A stretch of DNA of 64,000 nt from the NCBI RefSeq assembly GCF_042658365.1, contig NZ_JBHSQC010000015.1; one strand, given 5' to 3'. The notes beneath the pieces are model-generated. The model was not told the origin of the DNA. It did no database searches and saw only the letters and a list, made by a program, of their open reading frames with translations. Source of the DNA: Carnobacterium_A antarcticum (GTDB lineage: Bacteria; Bacillota; Bacilli; Lactobacillales; Carnobacteriaceae). The first letter of the stretch is position 1. Each line of letters starts with the position of its first letter. Positions 44,639 to 54,116 of this stretch are shown piece after piece. Position numbers and translations under genes: made by a program.

Positions 44639-46345
44639 TTAACCCTCCATTAATGGTATCAATTCTTGGGTTCGTACATCCATCATACCCACGTCTGTAA
44701 TTTTAATATTTGGTGAAACGGGTAAGGAAAGGGTAGAAAAGGACATAATTTCATTAGCATTTTTGTATCCTAAAGCAACCATCCCTTGCCGTACTTCTTT
44801 TAATTGGCGGCCTAATTCTTGAATAGGCTTATCGCTTAAGATACCGCCGATAGGCAACGGGCAGGATCCACTCACTTGTTTGTCTTGGATGACCACATAA
44901 CCGCCTTCCATTTCTAATAACTGGTGTTGAGCAAGCATCATATCTTCAGCGGCCGTCCCCATAACCATCAAATTATGATGGTCATGAGCCCAAGTGGTAG
45001 CAATGGCTCCTTTTTTGCTAATCGTATTCTCTACTAGAGCGTAAGCGATATTCCCATTTTTCCCATAGCGCTCCATGACCATTAATAAAGCCAGTCCGCT
45101 TGTTTCCCAATCCAAGTATCCGTCTTTAACAGGAATTTCGCGTTGAACATGTTCTGTAAACGTACTGGTTTCCTGAATGCGGATCACATTGCATAATACA
45201 GCATCGGAAGTTGAATTTACTGGTATTTTGAAGTCTTCCAGCGTTGTTTTTTTACAATGTAGTGAATGATAAAAGTTTTCAGGAAATTGCGGTTTTATTT
45301 CAGGATAGCCTATTTGTTCTCCTTTAGTATGGACTAATTTTCCTGCTTTGTAGACCGCCGAAATATCCAGAGACTTAACATCGTCCAACAAAATAAAGTC
45401 GGCGATAAAGCCAGAGGCAATAGCTCCGCGATCTTGGAATCCCATTCTTCTAGCTGGCGTATAGGTACTCGTATAAATTGCTTGTTCGACGGGCATGCCA
45501 CATTCAATAGCCAGCTTAACATTTGCGTTTAAGTGACCTTCCAGTAAATCATCAGCCATAATGTCATCTGTAATAATAGCTAGGTACTCATAAAAGTTGT
45601 ACTTGGCAATCAACGCTAGATTTTCTTTAGTGAGCGACTTCTTTTGCAATTCAATAAACATCCCCGAGCTGATTTTTTCATAAATCGATTCAGGGGTTTG
45701 GTGAGTGTGGTCGGCTGTGATGCCTGTAAACATAAACTTAGCCAAATCGATTCCTGATACTCTAGGAATATGACCTTCAAGAGGAAGGAAAGGTTTTAAA
45801 GTCTGGGTTTCACGCAATATTTGTCGAATCAGAGAGTCGGGTTCGCTGGTGATGCCTTTAAAATTCATGGCTTCCCCCAGAGCGATCACTCGCGGGTCAG
45901 CAAGCAGTTCGCGAACTTCTTCAATACCAATAGTGCCGCCGGTTGTTTCTAGTTTGGAAGTAGTTGAAGGAACAGAAGAAGGAATGGCATAAAAGATATC
46001 CATTTCTGTTTCTTCAGCAAGGAAAGCTTGGATCCCTTTGATTCCGAACACATTAGCGATTTCATGCGAATCAGCAACAATAGTCGTTACGCCATGTGTC
46101 AAGCCAACTTTCGAAAAAATTGAAGGAGGAATCATTGAACTTTCAATATGCAAATGAATATCGATTAGGCCAGGAATCATTGTTTTTCCTTTAGCATCTA
46201 GTTGTTCGAGAAAATCAAAATCCATTTCAGAAACTGGACTCAAATAAAAAAACTTACCATCTTGAATAGCAACATTTTTAAGTTCAAATGTTTTTAAAAA
46301 GGTATTGAATACATTGGCATTAGTTATCAGTAAATCAATCGTCAT
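44639..46345 (-). CDS. ade: Adenine deaminase
   Basis: Mn/Fe-dependent amidohydrolase converting adenine to hypoxanthine. Length (about 568 aa) and landmarks match the Ade family: PGLIDIHLHIESSMI near residue 58, VADSHEIANVFG, EGHIPRVSG, GITADHTHQTPE, IITDDIMADDL, and the C-terminal AHDHHNLMVMG and SGSCPLPIGG. The ATG at 46345 follows GGAG by 11 nt; a TTG at 46354 is too near. It lies downstream of an ABC importer operon, with a possible internal terminator between. Confidence 0.92.
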   Translation of the reverse strand: MTIDLLITNANVFNTFLKTFELKNVAIQDGKFFYLSPVSEMDFDFLEQLDAKGKTMIPGLIDIHLHIESSMIPPSIFSKVGLTHGVTTIVADSHEIANVFGIKGIQAFLAEETEMDIFYAIPSSVPSTTSKLETTGGTIGIEEVRELLADPRVIALGEAMNFKGITSEPDSLIRQILRETQTLKPFLPLEGHIPRVSGIDLAKFMFTGITADHTHQTPESIYEKISSGMFIELQKKSLTKENLALIAKYNFYEYLAIITDDIMADDLLEGHLNANVKLAIECGMPVEQAIYTSTYTPARRMGFQDRGAIASGFIADFILLDDVKSLDISAVYKAGKLVHTKGEQIGYPEIKPQFPENFYHSLHCKKTTLEDFKIPVNSTSDAVLCNVIRIQETSTFTEHVQREIPVKDGYLDWETSGLALLMVMERYGKNGNIAYALVENTISKKGAIATTWAHDHHNLMVMGTAAEDMMLAQHQLLEMEGGYVVIQDKQVSGSCPLPIGGILSDKPIQELGRQLKEVRQGMVALGYKNANEIMSFSTLSLPVSPNIKITDVGMMDVRTQELIPLMEG

Positions 46346-46408
46346 GGATAACAAGTCTCCATTCTAAGCGTTTTTTTGCTTTAGTTTACAATAGTTTTAA
46401 AGGAGAAA

Positions 46409-46438
46409 AAAAGATAACCCTGCAAAAGATTATCTTTT
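46409..46438. terminator. Internal hairpin between the binding-protein and ade genes
   Basis: AAAAGATAA pairs with TTATCTTTT with A- and T-runs on both sides. On the minus strand it would partially terminate after the binding-protein gene, lowering ade expression or separating the two units. Confidence 0.6.
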
Positions 46439-46444
46439 TAATCC

Positions 46445-47497
46445 TTATTGATTTAGTGTGTGGTTCCATTCACTGATCCAGTCTGCTAGATTAGCATTAA
46501 CGAAATCAAAATTGAGGGATGTTGTGCGCTCAGCAACTTCACCATATGTTTTGTGTTGAGCTGTTTCTTCATCTAAGACAACAGAAGTATTCGTAGGAGC
46601 TTCGTTTAGCGACTCAGCTGTTTTTTCTTGCAACTCTTGGCTAATTCTCCAGTTGATAAACTCATAAGCCAATTCTTTGTTTTTCGAGTTAGTATTCACG
46701 TTGATCGTATTGTAGTTAGCGTACGTACCGGATTCTGGAAAAACATATTGAACAGTTGGATTCGCTTGAGAAATCAGCGGGTAAGCAAAGTCTCCGACTA
46801 CTGCCGCTACAATTTCACCAGATTGGAATAAATTCGCTAAATCGGAAGACTTGCTATACGTTTTTAAAACATTCGGTGCTAATTCAGTTAAGCCTTTAAA
46901 AGCTCCTTTGCCTTTATCTGTTTCAATGTCTGCTTTTTTGTAATCATTTGCTACATACATCATGGCGGGTCCATAAGTAGTCGTGATATCTGGAATAGAT
47001 ATTTTTCCTGCTAGTGAAGGGTCCCATAAATCTGACCAATTCTCGATTTTCATACCAGCTGCTTCTTCATTGTAAATGATGCCGATACTATTGACGGTCG
47101 TTGCCGGACCAGAACCATCTGCCGATAGTTCTTTTGCCTTTTCACTTAATTCGTCCATATTTGGAACTTTTTCAGCATCGATTTCAGCAAACAGCCCTTT
47201 TTCATAGCCTTTAGCAGCATTGGATTGCGACAATTCGATTACATCTACTGTTGAATTCGGATTGTTTTCAAATTTTGTATACCGCTCTGAGCTGGTTCCA
47301 GTTTCCATAACGATTTTTACGTCGTGTGCTTCTTCAAAAGGTTTTATAATATCGGCTTCAATAATATCTTCGCTTAAAGCAAATGTTGAGACTACCAATT
47401 CTTTTGATTTGTTATCTGCGCTCTCGTTGTTGCTGCAAGCAGCCAGCAAACCTACACTCAAAAACGTTAACCCTACTAAACTCCATTTTTTCTTCAT
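46445..47497 (-). CDS. PotD-type substrate-binding lipoprotein of an ABC importer
   Basis: 350 aa with signal peptide MKKKWSLVGLTFLSVGLLAAC (lipobox LLAAC, Cys near residue 21), anchored outside the membrane. The fold is the type II binding protein of the spermidine/putrescine/2-aminoethylphosphonate cluster (STFALSEDIIEADIIKPFEEAHDVKIVMETG; GIIYNEEAAG; SDLWDPSLAGKISIPD). The ATG at 47497 follows AAGGAG. Acidic polyamine-contact residues cannot be confirmed; the deaminase neighbours suggest a nucleobase or nucleoside-like ligand. Confidence 0.85.
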   Translation of the reverse strand: MKKKWSLVGLTFLSVGLLAACSNNESADNKSKELVVSTFALSEDIIEADIIKPFEEAHDVKIVMETGTSSERYTKFENNPNSTVDVIELSQSNAAKGYEKGLFAEIDAEKVPNMDELSEKAKELSADGSGPATTVNSIGIIYNEEAAGMKIENWSDLWDPSLAGKISIPDITTTYGPAMMYVANDYKKADIETDKGKGAFKGLTELAPNVLKTYSKSSDLANLFQSGEIVAAVVGDFAYPLISQANPTVQYVFPESGTYANYNTINVNTNSKNKELAYEFINWRISQELQEKTAESLNEAPTNTSVVLDEETAQHKTYGEVAERTTSLNFDFVNANLADWISEWNHTLNQ

Positions 47498-47527
47498 GAT
47501 CAATTGAACTCCTTTTGTTTTTTTTAG

Positions 47528-48568
47528 TTAGACCAGTATCAATTTGTCTTCAGGTATGTGAAGCAGCAGAGTGTCTCCTGCTTGATAAGGAATGGTATGT
47601 GTGCCATTCACTAATAACTTTCCGAATGCTGTTTCAACTTCATATTGGTAGCTTTTTCCTAAAAAGGTTCGAACTAAAACTGTGCCGAGGACCGTATTTT
47701 CCGGCGGATGGTTTTGCGTAGGCAAAATGCCAATGTCTTCAGGTCGAATCGTGCCGGTTTGTTTGTTTTTTTCCCATTGGCGAGAGCTGTGAAAAAGACT
47801 GCCGTCATTGGTTGTATAAGTTTGACCATCGTATTTATGTAAATCAAAGAAATTTTCAAACCCAATAAAGCGTGCGACAAATTCAGATTTTGGATGGTTG
47901 TAAATAACTTCTGGTGTATCGTATTGCTCGATGACGCCTTTATTCATGACAGCCACTTTATCAGAAATCGAAAAACATTCTTCTTGATCATGAGTAACGA
48001 AAACCGTTGTGATCCCTAATTGTCGCTGAATGCGTTTGATCTCGATGCGCATGTTGATTCGTAATTTAGCATCTAAATTGCTTAAGGGCTCATCCAGCAA
48101 CAATAGTTTTGGTTCGATAACGAGAGCACGAGCCAAGGCAACACGTTGTCTTTGGCCGCCCGATAATTGTTTGGGGTAACGGTCGGAAAGCTCTGCTAAG
48201 CCGGTTACTTCTAACATGTCCATTACTTTTTGTTCAATAACGGCTTTTTTTTCTTTCCGCAGTTTTAAACCGAAACCAACATTTTCTTTAATCGTAAGGT
48301 GTGGAAAAAGAGCATAACTTTGAAAAACCATGCCAAAATTCCTTTTATGAACAGGAACTTTAGTCAATTCAGCCTGATCAACAATGAAACTGCCATCATT
48401 AGGCTCGATTAATCCGGCGATAACCCGAAGAGTTGTTGTTTTACCACATCCTGAAGGCCCCAAAAGAGAAACCAGTTCTCCTTTTTCCAAAGAAAGGTTT
48501 AAATCTTTTAAAATATTGTCTTTTCCATCGTAACTAACCCGAATATCTTTTAATTCAACGAATGACAT
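47528..48568 (-). CDS. PotA-type ABC importer ATPase
   Basis: 346 aa: Walker A LLGPSGCGKTTTLR near residues 36-49, Q-loop VFQSYALFPHLT, signature LSGGQRQRVALARAL, Walker B LLLDEPLSNLDAKLR, H-loop FVTHDQEE, and a C-terminal TOBE domain (GTIRPEDIGILP ... VLVRTFLGKSYQYEVET). The ATG at 48568 has AAGGAGG 12 nt upstream. Energises the two permeases encoded just upstream in the same operon. Confidence 0.9.
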   Translation of the reverse strand: MSFVELKDIRVSYDGKDNILKDLNLSLEKGELVSLLGPSGCGKTTTLRVIAGLIEPNDGSFIVDQAELTKVPVHKRNFGMVFQSYALFPHLTIKENVGFGLKLRKEKKAVIEQKVMDMLEVTGLAELSDRYPKQLSGGQRQRVALARALVIEPKLLLLDEPLSNLDAKLRINMRIEIKRIQRQLGITTVFVTHDQEECFSISDKVAVMNKGVIEQYDTPEVIYNHPKSEFVARFIGFENFFDLHKYDGQTYTTNDGSLFHSSRQWEKNKQTGTIRPEDIGILPTQNHPPENTVLGTVLVRTFLGKSYQYEVETAFGKLLVNGTHTIPYQAGDTLLLHIPEDKLILV

Positions 48569-48626
48569 CGTTTTATGATTCCTCCTTATTAAATACAAAT
48601 AAACTTTTTGACGAATTTTATAGGGT

Positions 48627-49406
48627 TTAGGTAACGCTCGCAAGACCTAATGTCTTTTCAATCAAATACATCAACAAAATCGTGCCGATCATTAAAAGAA
48701 CAGATAAAGCCGAAACAGTTGGATCGTAGTTGTATTCAATATAATTCATTAAAGACGTCGGTAATGTAGAGATTCCTGGACCTGACAAAAACTGAGAAAC
48801 TGGAATGTTGTTAAAAGAGTTAATGAAAGCTAACATGAAGGAAGCGAAAATACCTGAAGTAATATTCGGCAACACGATTTTGATAAATGCAGTGATTTTA
48901 GTACAGCCTAATGTCCATGCTACTTCTTCGATAGAAAAATCTAGCTGTTCCAAACTGCCTCCCACTACACGGATAATATAAGGCAAACTGATCAGGAAAT
49001 GTCCTAACAATAACCCTTGAAAAACGGGCAGTTGCCAGCGAATGACAATGAATTGAAAAAGAGAGTAGCCAACAACGACTCCTGGAACAATGGTTGGCGA
49101 AAGAAAGAAACTTTTGATCCATTTACGCCCTCGAACAGAGTAACGAGCCAAGGCGTAAGCTGCAGGAATACCCACGATCAAAGCGAGTCCAGTAGCCATT
49201 AGAGATAGTTGTAGACTTAAAAAGAAACTAGCCGTAAATGTTCCATTGGCAAAAATAGCCGTATACCATTTGAAAGTAAACCCTTCAATAGGGAATTGGA
49301 TAGAGGGGTTTTCTCCAAATGAAGTAACAACAATAATGATTAATGGAATAAAAAGAAAAGCAAAAATAAAAGCCACTAAAGCAGTCAAACCTGTTTTTTT
49401 ACGCAT
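48627..49406 (-). CDS. PotC-type ABC importer permease
   Basis: 259 aa, six predicted helices. The EAA loop EEVAWTLGCTKITAFIKIVLPNI is typical of the spermidine/putrescine cluster of binding-protein-dependent permeases. GAGGTG lies 6 nt before the ATG at 49406; that start overlaps the previous gene by 8 bases. Confidence 0.88.
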   Translation of the reverse strand: MRKKTGLTALVAFIFAFLFIPLIIIVVTSFGENPSIQFPIEGFTFKWYTAIFANGTFTASFFLSLQLSLMATGLALIVGIPAAYALARYSVRGRKWIKSFFLSPTIVPGVVVGYSLFQFIVIRWQLPVFQGLLLGHFLISLPYIIRVVGGSLEQLDFSIEEVAWTLGCTKITAFIKIVLPNITSGIFASFMLAFINSFNNIPVSQFLSGPGISTLPTSLMNYIEYNYDPTVSALSVLLMIGTILLMYLIEKTLGLASVT

Positions 49407-50232
49407 GTGTTTCACCTCGTTTATCTAACAATGCAGCAATACCATTGAAAACTTTCATAACTAAGAGAGTGGTGATGATCATAATTAACGCTATGACGCT
49501 TGCATCTTTCCAATTTCCAAGGGTCATAGCATTTTGGTAAAGGAACGTAGACAACATCATTTTTTTGTTTCCGCCTAATAATTGAGGAGTTGTATAAGCG
49601 GTCAAAGTCCCAGTAAAGACTAAAATACTGCCAACAATAATTCCTGGAATAGCTAAGGGTAAAATGACTTTCGTGAAAGCTGTCAGCGGACTGGCTCCTA
49701 ATGTTTCCGCGGCTTCTGTTATTTCAGTATCAATATTCTCAATGATGCCGACTAAAGTGATGATCATTAGAGGCAAAAATAAATAAATAGAGCCGATAAT
49801 AATAGAAAATTCTGTATACAAGAAAGTGAGTGGTTCATTGATAAGGTTAAATTTTAAGAGTATCATATTTAAAACCCCATTTTTACCTAGAATATTGATC
49901 CAAGCAAAACTTCGCACAACAGAATTGGTTAATAAAGGGAAAAGAGTCATCGACATCAACAAGCTGCGCCACTTTTTAGGACTGCGAGCGATATAATAAG
50001 CTGCTGGAACCCCAAACAAAATACAAATCAAGGTCACAATAAGTGAAACTCGTACGGTTCGAACAAAGATTCCTACGTTATAGGGGTCTTTAAAAAAAGA
50101 TAAATAAGAACTGAACGATAAACCGCCGTCATAAAAAGTCGGCCAAATGATAGAAATCAATGGAAGAATTAAAAAGACGAACAAGAGAATAAATCCCGGT
50201 GCTAAAATGATATACGGGATTTTTTTATGCAT
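49399..50232 (-). CDS. PotB-type ABC importer permease
   Basis: 277 aa, six helices, EAA loop TEAAETLGASPLTAFTKVILPLA. The ATG at 50232 has AAGGAGG 9-10 nt upstream. It is the first gene of the operon potB-potC-potA-potD-like, ade, amidohydrolase; a structured leader and a clear promoter precede it. Confidence 0.88.
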   Translation of the reverse strand: MHKKIPYIILAPGFILLFVFLILPLISIIWPTFYDGGLSFSSYLSFFKDPYNVGIFVRTVRVSLIVTLICILFGVPAAYYIARSPKKWRSLLMSMTLFPLLTNSVVRSFAWINILGKNGVLNMILLKFNLINEPLTFLYTEFSIIIGSIYLFLPLMIITLVGIIENIDTEITEAAETLGASPLTAFTKVILPLAIPGIIVGSILVFTGTLTAYTTPQLLGGNKKMMLSTFLYQNAMTLGNWKDASVIALIMIITTLLVMKVFNGIAALLDKRGETHA

Positions 50233-50267
50233 AACCAACTACCTCCTTTTGAATGAATGGCATAAAA

Positions 50268-50328
50268 AAAGCTGGACAATTAAAAATATGGATGACTGAA
50301 TTCAATCAGTGCTTCCCATACAGTCCAA
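50268..50328 (-). promoter_or_regulatory. Structured leader / attenuator of the ABC importer operon
   Basis: On the minus strand three nested stems form one long hairpin: TGGAC with GTCCA, TATGG with CCATA, and ACTGA with TCAGT at the tip, followed by CTTTTTTT about 40 nt before the first gene. The internal loops are purine-rich (GGAAGC). It lies between promoter and start codon, so it can act as a transcription attenuator or riboswitch expression platform. It matches no riboswitch class I know. Confidence 0.55.
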
Positions 50329-50367
50329 CACATAAATTTTTCATGGCAAATAATGATGTACAATGGA

Positions 50368-50396
50368 AGTATAATGAAAAAGTACTCAGAATTCAA
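50368..50396 (-). promoter_or_regulatory. Promoter of the ABC importer operon
   Basis: On the minus strand TTGAAT (50396-50391), 17 bp, TATACT (50373-50368). The predicted leader is about 130 nt long. Confidence 0.65.
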
Positions 50397-50530
50397 CATG
50401 AAAACGAATGAAGTTTTTATTTGTGATTAAATAGTTCGGTTATATGCGGTTATGATGTTGTTTTAACTGGTTTTATCCTAATTATAAGGAAAATGATAAG
50501 TTCCGTTCTCATTTTAATTTTTGGTATAAA

Positions 50531-50576
50531 TAAAAAACGCCCTTAAAATTAGATTTGGTCTAATTTTAAGGGCGTA
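50531..50576. terminator. Terminator of the chromate-type transporter operon
   Basis: ACGCCCTTAAAATTAGA and its complement form a 17-bp stem with A/T runs. Confidence 0.9.
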
Positions 50577-50598
50577 TAGTATAAAAAGGTTATAGTTA

Positions 50599-51171
50599 TT
50601 AAACAAGCGGAGTGAAGAGGTGTAAAAGCACTCCTAAAAATCCGGCGAATAGCATAATGTAAATAGGGTTCAATTTGAATTTTCTTAAAATAAACAAACT
50701 TAATAAAAATAAAACCAATGCAACCCAATTTAAATCAGCAAACTGAACCGGAAATGTTTCTTTATTGAACAAAGCAGTCAATAAGATAGACAGACCTGCG
50801 GAAGCAATCAAAGCAACGACAGCTGGCCGTAATCCTTTAATAACGCCTTGTACCATACTCAGTCCTTTGTATTTGTAATACAGAGTAGCTAAAGTCAAGA
50901 CGAGGATAGCAGAAGGCGTCACACAACCGATTGTGGCAATTAAAGCTCCGGGAAGTCCCGCTATTTTTGTTCCGACAAAAGTTGAGGCATTGATCGCGAT
51001 CGGACCAGGCGTCATTTGTGAAATAGTCAAAATATCAATAAATTCAGTTGAAGAGAGCCACGGGTGGACTTCGATCACTTGCTCTTGAATAAGAGGAAGC
51101 GCAGCATATCCGCCACCAAAACTAAACAGTCCAACTTGAAAGAAACTCCAAAATAATTGCAAATAAATCAA
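50599..51171 (-). CDS. Chromate transporter-family half protein, second subunit
   Basis: 190 aa, about six helices: FSFGGGYAALPLIQEQVI, SQMTPGPIAINASTFVG and GLPGALIATIGCVTPS are ChrA-family signatures. Short CHR proteins work in pairs of opposite topology. It starts at TTG after GGAGGAG, one base past the stop of its partner. Substrate (chromate, sulfate or another anion) is uncertain. Confidence 0.85.
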   Translation of the reverse strand: MIYLQLFWSFFQVGLFSFGGGYAALPLIQEQVIEVHPWLSSTEFIDILTISQMTPGPIAINASTFVGTKIAGLPGALIATIGCVTPSAILVLTLATLYYKYKGLSMVQGVIKGLRPAVVALIASAGLSILLTALFNKETFPVQFADLNWVALVLFLLSLFILRKFKLNPIYIMLFAGFLGVLLHLFTPLV

Positions 51172-51172
51172 T

Positions 51173-51748
51173 TTACTTCTCCTCCTTTTTAGCTAGAAGG
51201 TTGACGCGGTAAGTCGTATAAGCACCAATCAAGCCGCAAATGAATAAGATAAGGATAATGTTAACATCGAAGATAGCTGTAGCGATAAAAGCTAAAATCA
51301 TAACAACAATGGGCAAAACATATTTGGCTTTAATAATAGCAGAACTCATATTGATGACCACATCCACGATAACGGCAGCTACTCCAGCTTGCATTCCAAA
51401 TAAAAGAGCATTGATAAGGGGGTTATCGCGGAAAGCAATGTAAAAGTAAGAAATAATGGTAATGATGATCAAAGGGGGCAGAACCGTTCCAAATGTTGCT
51501 AAAAGAGCTCCAGGAATTCCGGCCATACGATACCCGATAATGATGGAGGTATTCACAGCGATCGGCCCCGGTGCGGATTGTCCGATAGCCACTAAATCCA
51601 GCATTTCTTCTTCGTCTATCCACTTTAATTCTTTAACAAATCGTTTTTGCATTAAAGGAACAATGACGTAACCTCCACCGAAAGTAAACGCACTTAACGT
51701 AAATGTGGATAAAAATAAAGTCCAATAAAATTGCTTGTCTTTTTTCAA
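51173..51748 (-). CDS. Chromate transporter-family half protein, first subunit
   Basis: 191 aa, about six helices, with the same ChrA signatures (FTFGGGYVIVPLMQKRFV; GQSAPGPIAVNTSIIIG; GIPGALLATFGTVLPP). It starts at TTG with GGAGGAGG upstream. With the next gene it makes a two-protein short-chain CHR transporter. Confidence 0.85.
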   Translation of the reverse strand: MKKDKQFYWTLFLSTFTLSAFTFGGGYVIVPLMQKRFVKELKWIDEEEMLDLVAIGQSAPGPIAVNTSIIIGYRMAGIPGALLATFGTVLPPLIIITIISYFYIAFRDNPLINALLFGMQAGVAAVIVDVVINMSSAIIKAKYVLPIVVMILAFIATAIFDVNIILILFICGLIGAYTTYRVNLLAKKEEK

Positions 51749-52002
51749 GAAAATCCTCCTCCAGTTGATGTTTACTTATTTTCTTGTTTCCAGTATACCT
51801 TAAAAATCTGCCGACTAAGAGAGATTTGCTGTTTTTAGAATAAAATCCCTTTTGGCAAGGGTCTTTTGGTTACAAATAAGGTATCTGATTTGCAAAAAAA
51901 AAGCGGCTGCTTAATAATGAAGAGATAGAGGATGAGATAAATCAACTAAATTGAGAACTTAGGGTAATTATACGACTGATAATTAGAATGGAGAGTGGAA
52001 AC

Positions 52003-52608
52003 ATGGGAACGTGGGAAGTTTTTTTAATTATTGGTACCATTTCATTCGCACTGCAAGGCGGATTGATTGCTATGGAGAAAAAATATGATTTATTTGGCGT
52101 TTATTTATTTGGGATCTTAACGGCTTTTGGCGGCGGAGCTATCCGGAATACATTGATTGATGCCCCAGATTATGAATTGTGGAAACAAGGGTCGCTTTTT
52201 TATAGTGCTGTTATTGCCATCACCTTGATTTTACTGTTTCCTAAACCTTTTCTAGCAAGCAGAGAACTATGGGGCAATTTTTTAGATGCTGTTGGTTTAA
52301 TAGCTTTTTCAATCCATGGTGCAACGGTTGCTGTAAAATTAGATTTGCCGGTAAGTGCTGTGGTCGTCTCTGCGTTATTAACAGCTACTGGTGGTGGAGT
52401 TATGCGAGACTTGCTTTCGCAAAGGCAGCCGATTGTATTAGGAGAAGTGGTTTACGGCTTATGGGTGTGTCTGATCGGTTTGATTATCGGAATGGGATGG
52501 GCGACGGAAACATGGCATTTGTATTTGTTGTTTATCGTTTTTACGGTATTGCGAGTGTTATCTTATCTCTATGACTGGAAAGTTCCGGTCCGCAGGTATT
52601 CAGAGTAA
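52003..52608 (+). CDS. TRIC/UPF0126 cation channel family protein
   Basis: 201 aa, seven predicted helices arranged as two homologous halves, each with a GGG signature: TAFGGGAIRNTLID and TATGGGVMRDLLSQ. Prokaryotic TRIC-type proteins form homotrimeric cation channels; YicG and YadS are E. coli members. The ATG at 52003 is preceded by GGAG/GTGG. It is divergent from the chromate-type genes. Confidence 0.85.
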   Translation: MGTWEVFLIIGTISFALQGGLIAMEKKYDLFGVYLFGILTAFGGGAIRNTLIDAPDYELWKQGSLFYSAVIAITLILLFPKPFLASRELWGNFLDAVGLIAFSIHGATVAVKLDLPVSAVVVSALLTATGGGVMRDLLSQRQPIVLGEVVYGLWVCLIGLIIGMGWATETWHLYLLFIVFTVLRVLSYLYDWKVPVRRYSE

Positions 52609-52766
52609 CTTGAACTTCCGGTGAAAACCCCAGAAGAGTCAGAGATTTTTTCTTTTTTTATGAAACGGCCATTAAATTCAAGTAAAGCGAGCACCTTCCG
52701 CTTTCTTTTTAGGAGAATATTAACTATACTTAAATAAGTAATTTGGAGAAAGTAGGAGATGGAATA

Positions 52767-54116
52767 GTGAAACAGTATGATTATATAGCTATCGGCGGCG
52801 GGAGCGGCGGAATCGCTTCTATTAACCGTGCGGGAATGCATGGAGCTAAAGGAGCTTTGATAGAAGGAAATGCTATCGGAGGCACATGTGTGAATGTAGG
52901 GTGTGTTCCTAAAAAAATCATGTGGCACGGAGCGCAAATGATGGATGAAATGAACTTATACGCGTCAGGTTACGGCATTGACATTCCTTCAAAAAATTTG
53001 AATTTCGCCAAATTAGTTGAAAATAGAGAAACATTTATTGAACGGCTGCATGGCAGCTATCAAAACGGCTTAGCTAGTAATGAAGTGGATCTCATCCATG
53101 GATATGCTAAGTTTGTAGACAATAAAACTGTTGAAGTTAATGGTGAACAATATACAGCCGATCATATTTTGATTGCTACCGGCGGAAAACCGGTCTTTCC
53201 AGATATCCCGGGTGCTGAATATGGATTGGATTCAGATGGCTTCTTTGAAATGACGGAGTTGCCGAAACGGACAGCCGTCGTTGGAGCCGGTTATATCGCG
53301 GTAGAATTAGCAGGTGTTTTGCATGGACTAGGTTCCGACACACACTTATTCGTCCGCCAACATGCTCCTTTACGAAACTTTGATTCTATCATTGTGGAAG
53401 GACTAGTTGAAACAATGGAACGCGAAGGTGCAACATTGCATACGTATGCGGTCCCTGAAAAAGTTGAAAAAAACGAAGACGGCAGCTTGACGCTTTACTT
53501 GAAAGATGGAACAGCGCACGAAACCGATGCTGTTATTTGGGCAATCGGCCGGGAACCAAACACAGACAGTTTGAATTTGGCAGCAACGGATGTAGCAGTG
53601 AATGATGGAGGCTATATCAAAGTAGATGAATTCCAAAACACTTCTGTCAAAGGCATATACGCTGTCGGCGATGTCACCGGGCATATTGAATTGACACCTG
53701 TTGCAATTGCAGCTGGACGGCGCTTATCGGAGCGTTTATTTAACAATAAACCAATGGAACACTTAGATTACAATAATGTTCCAACAGTTGTCTTCACCCA
53801 TCCGCCAATTGGAACAGTTGGAATGACGGAAGAACAAGCGGTCGATGTATACGGCAAAGCGCAAATTAAAACATATGAAACGCGTTTTACAGCCATGCAC
53901 AGTTCTATTACTGAAAATCGGCAAAAGACTTATATGAAGCTGGTTTGTTGCGGACCGGAAGAAAAAGTTGTCGGCTTGCATGGAATGGGATCCGGCATGG
54001 ACGAAATGCTGCAAGGCTTTGCAGTAGCGATTAAAATGGGGGCGACTAAAGCTGACTTTGATGACACCGTAGCTATTCACCCAACAGGAGCAGAAGAATT
54101 CGTAACCATGAGATAA
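52767..54116 (+). CDS. gor: Glutathione-disulfide reductase
   Basis: 449-aa FAD/NADPH enzyme. The redox site GGTCVNVGCVPKKIMWH, FAD motif AIGGGSGGIASINRA, NADPH motif VVGAGYIAVELAGVL followed by VRQHAPLRNFD (basic residues for the NADPH phosphate), and the C-terminal catalytic VAIHPTGAEEFVTMR are all present. The text is strikingly close to Escherichia coli Gor. The GTG at 52767 has AGGAG 8 nt upstream, better than the TTG at 52743. Monocistronic. Confidence 0.94.
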   Translation: MKQYDYIAIGGGSGGIASINRAGMHGAKGALIEGNAIGGTCVNVGCVPKKIMWHGAQMMDEMNLYASGYGIDIPSKNLNFAKLVENRETFIERLHGSYQNGLASNEVDLIHGYAKFVDNKTVEVNGEQYTADHILIATGGKPVFPDIPGAEYGLDSDGFFEMTELPKRTAVVGAGYIAVELAGVLHGLGSDTHLFVRQHAPLRNFDSIIVEGLVETMEREGATLHTYAVPEKVEKNEDGSLTLYLKDGTAHETDAVIWAIGREPNTDSLNLAATDVAVNDGGYIKVDEFQNTSVKGIYAVGDVTGHIELTPVAIAAGRRLSERLFNNKPMEHLDYNNVPTVVFTHPPIGTVGMTEEQAVDVYGKAQIKTYETRFTAMHSSITENRQKTYMKLVCCGPEEKVVGLHGMGSGMDEMLQGFAVAIKMGATKADFDDTVAIHPTGAEEFVTMR

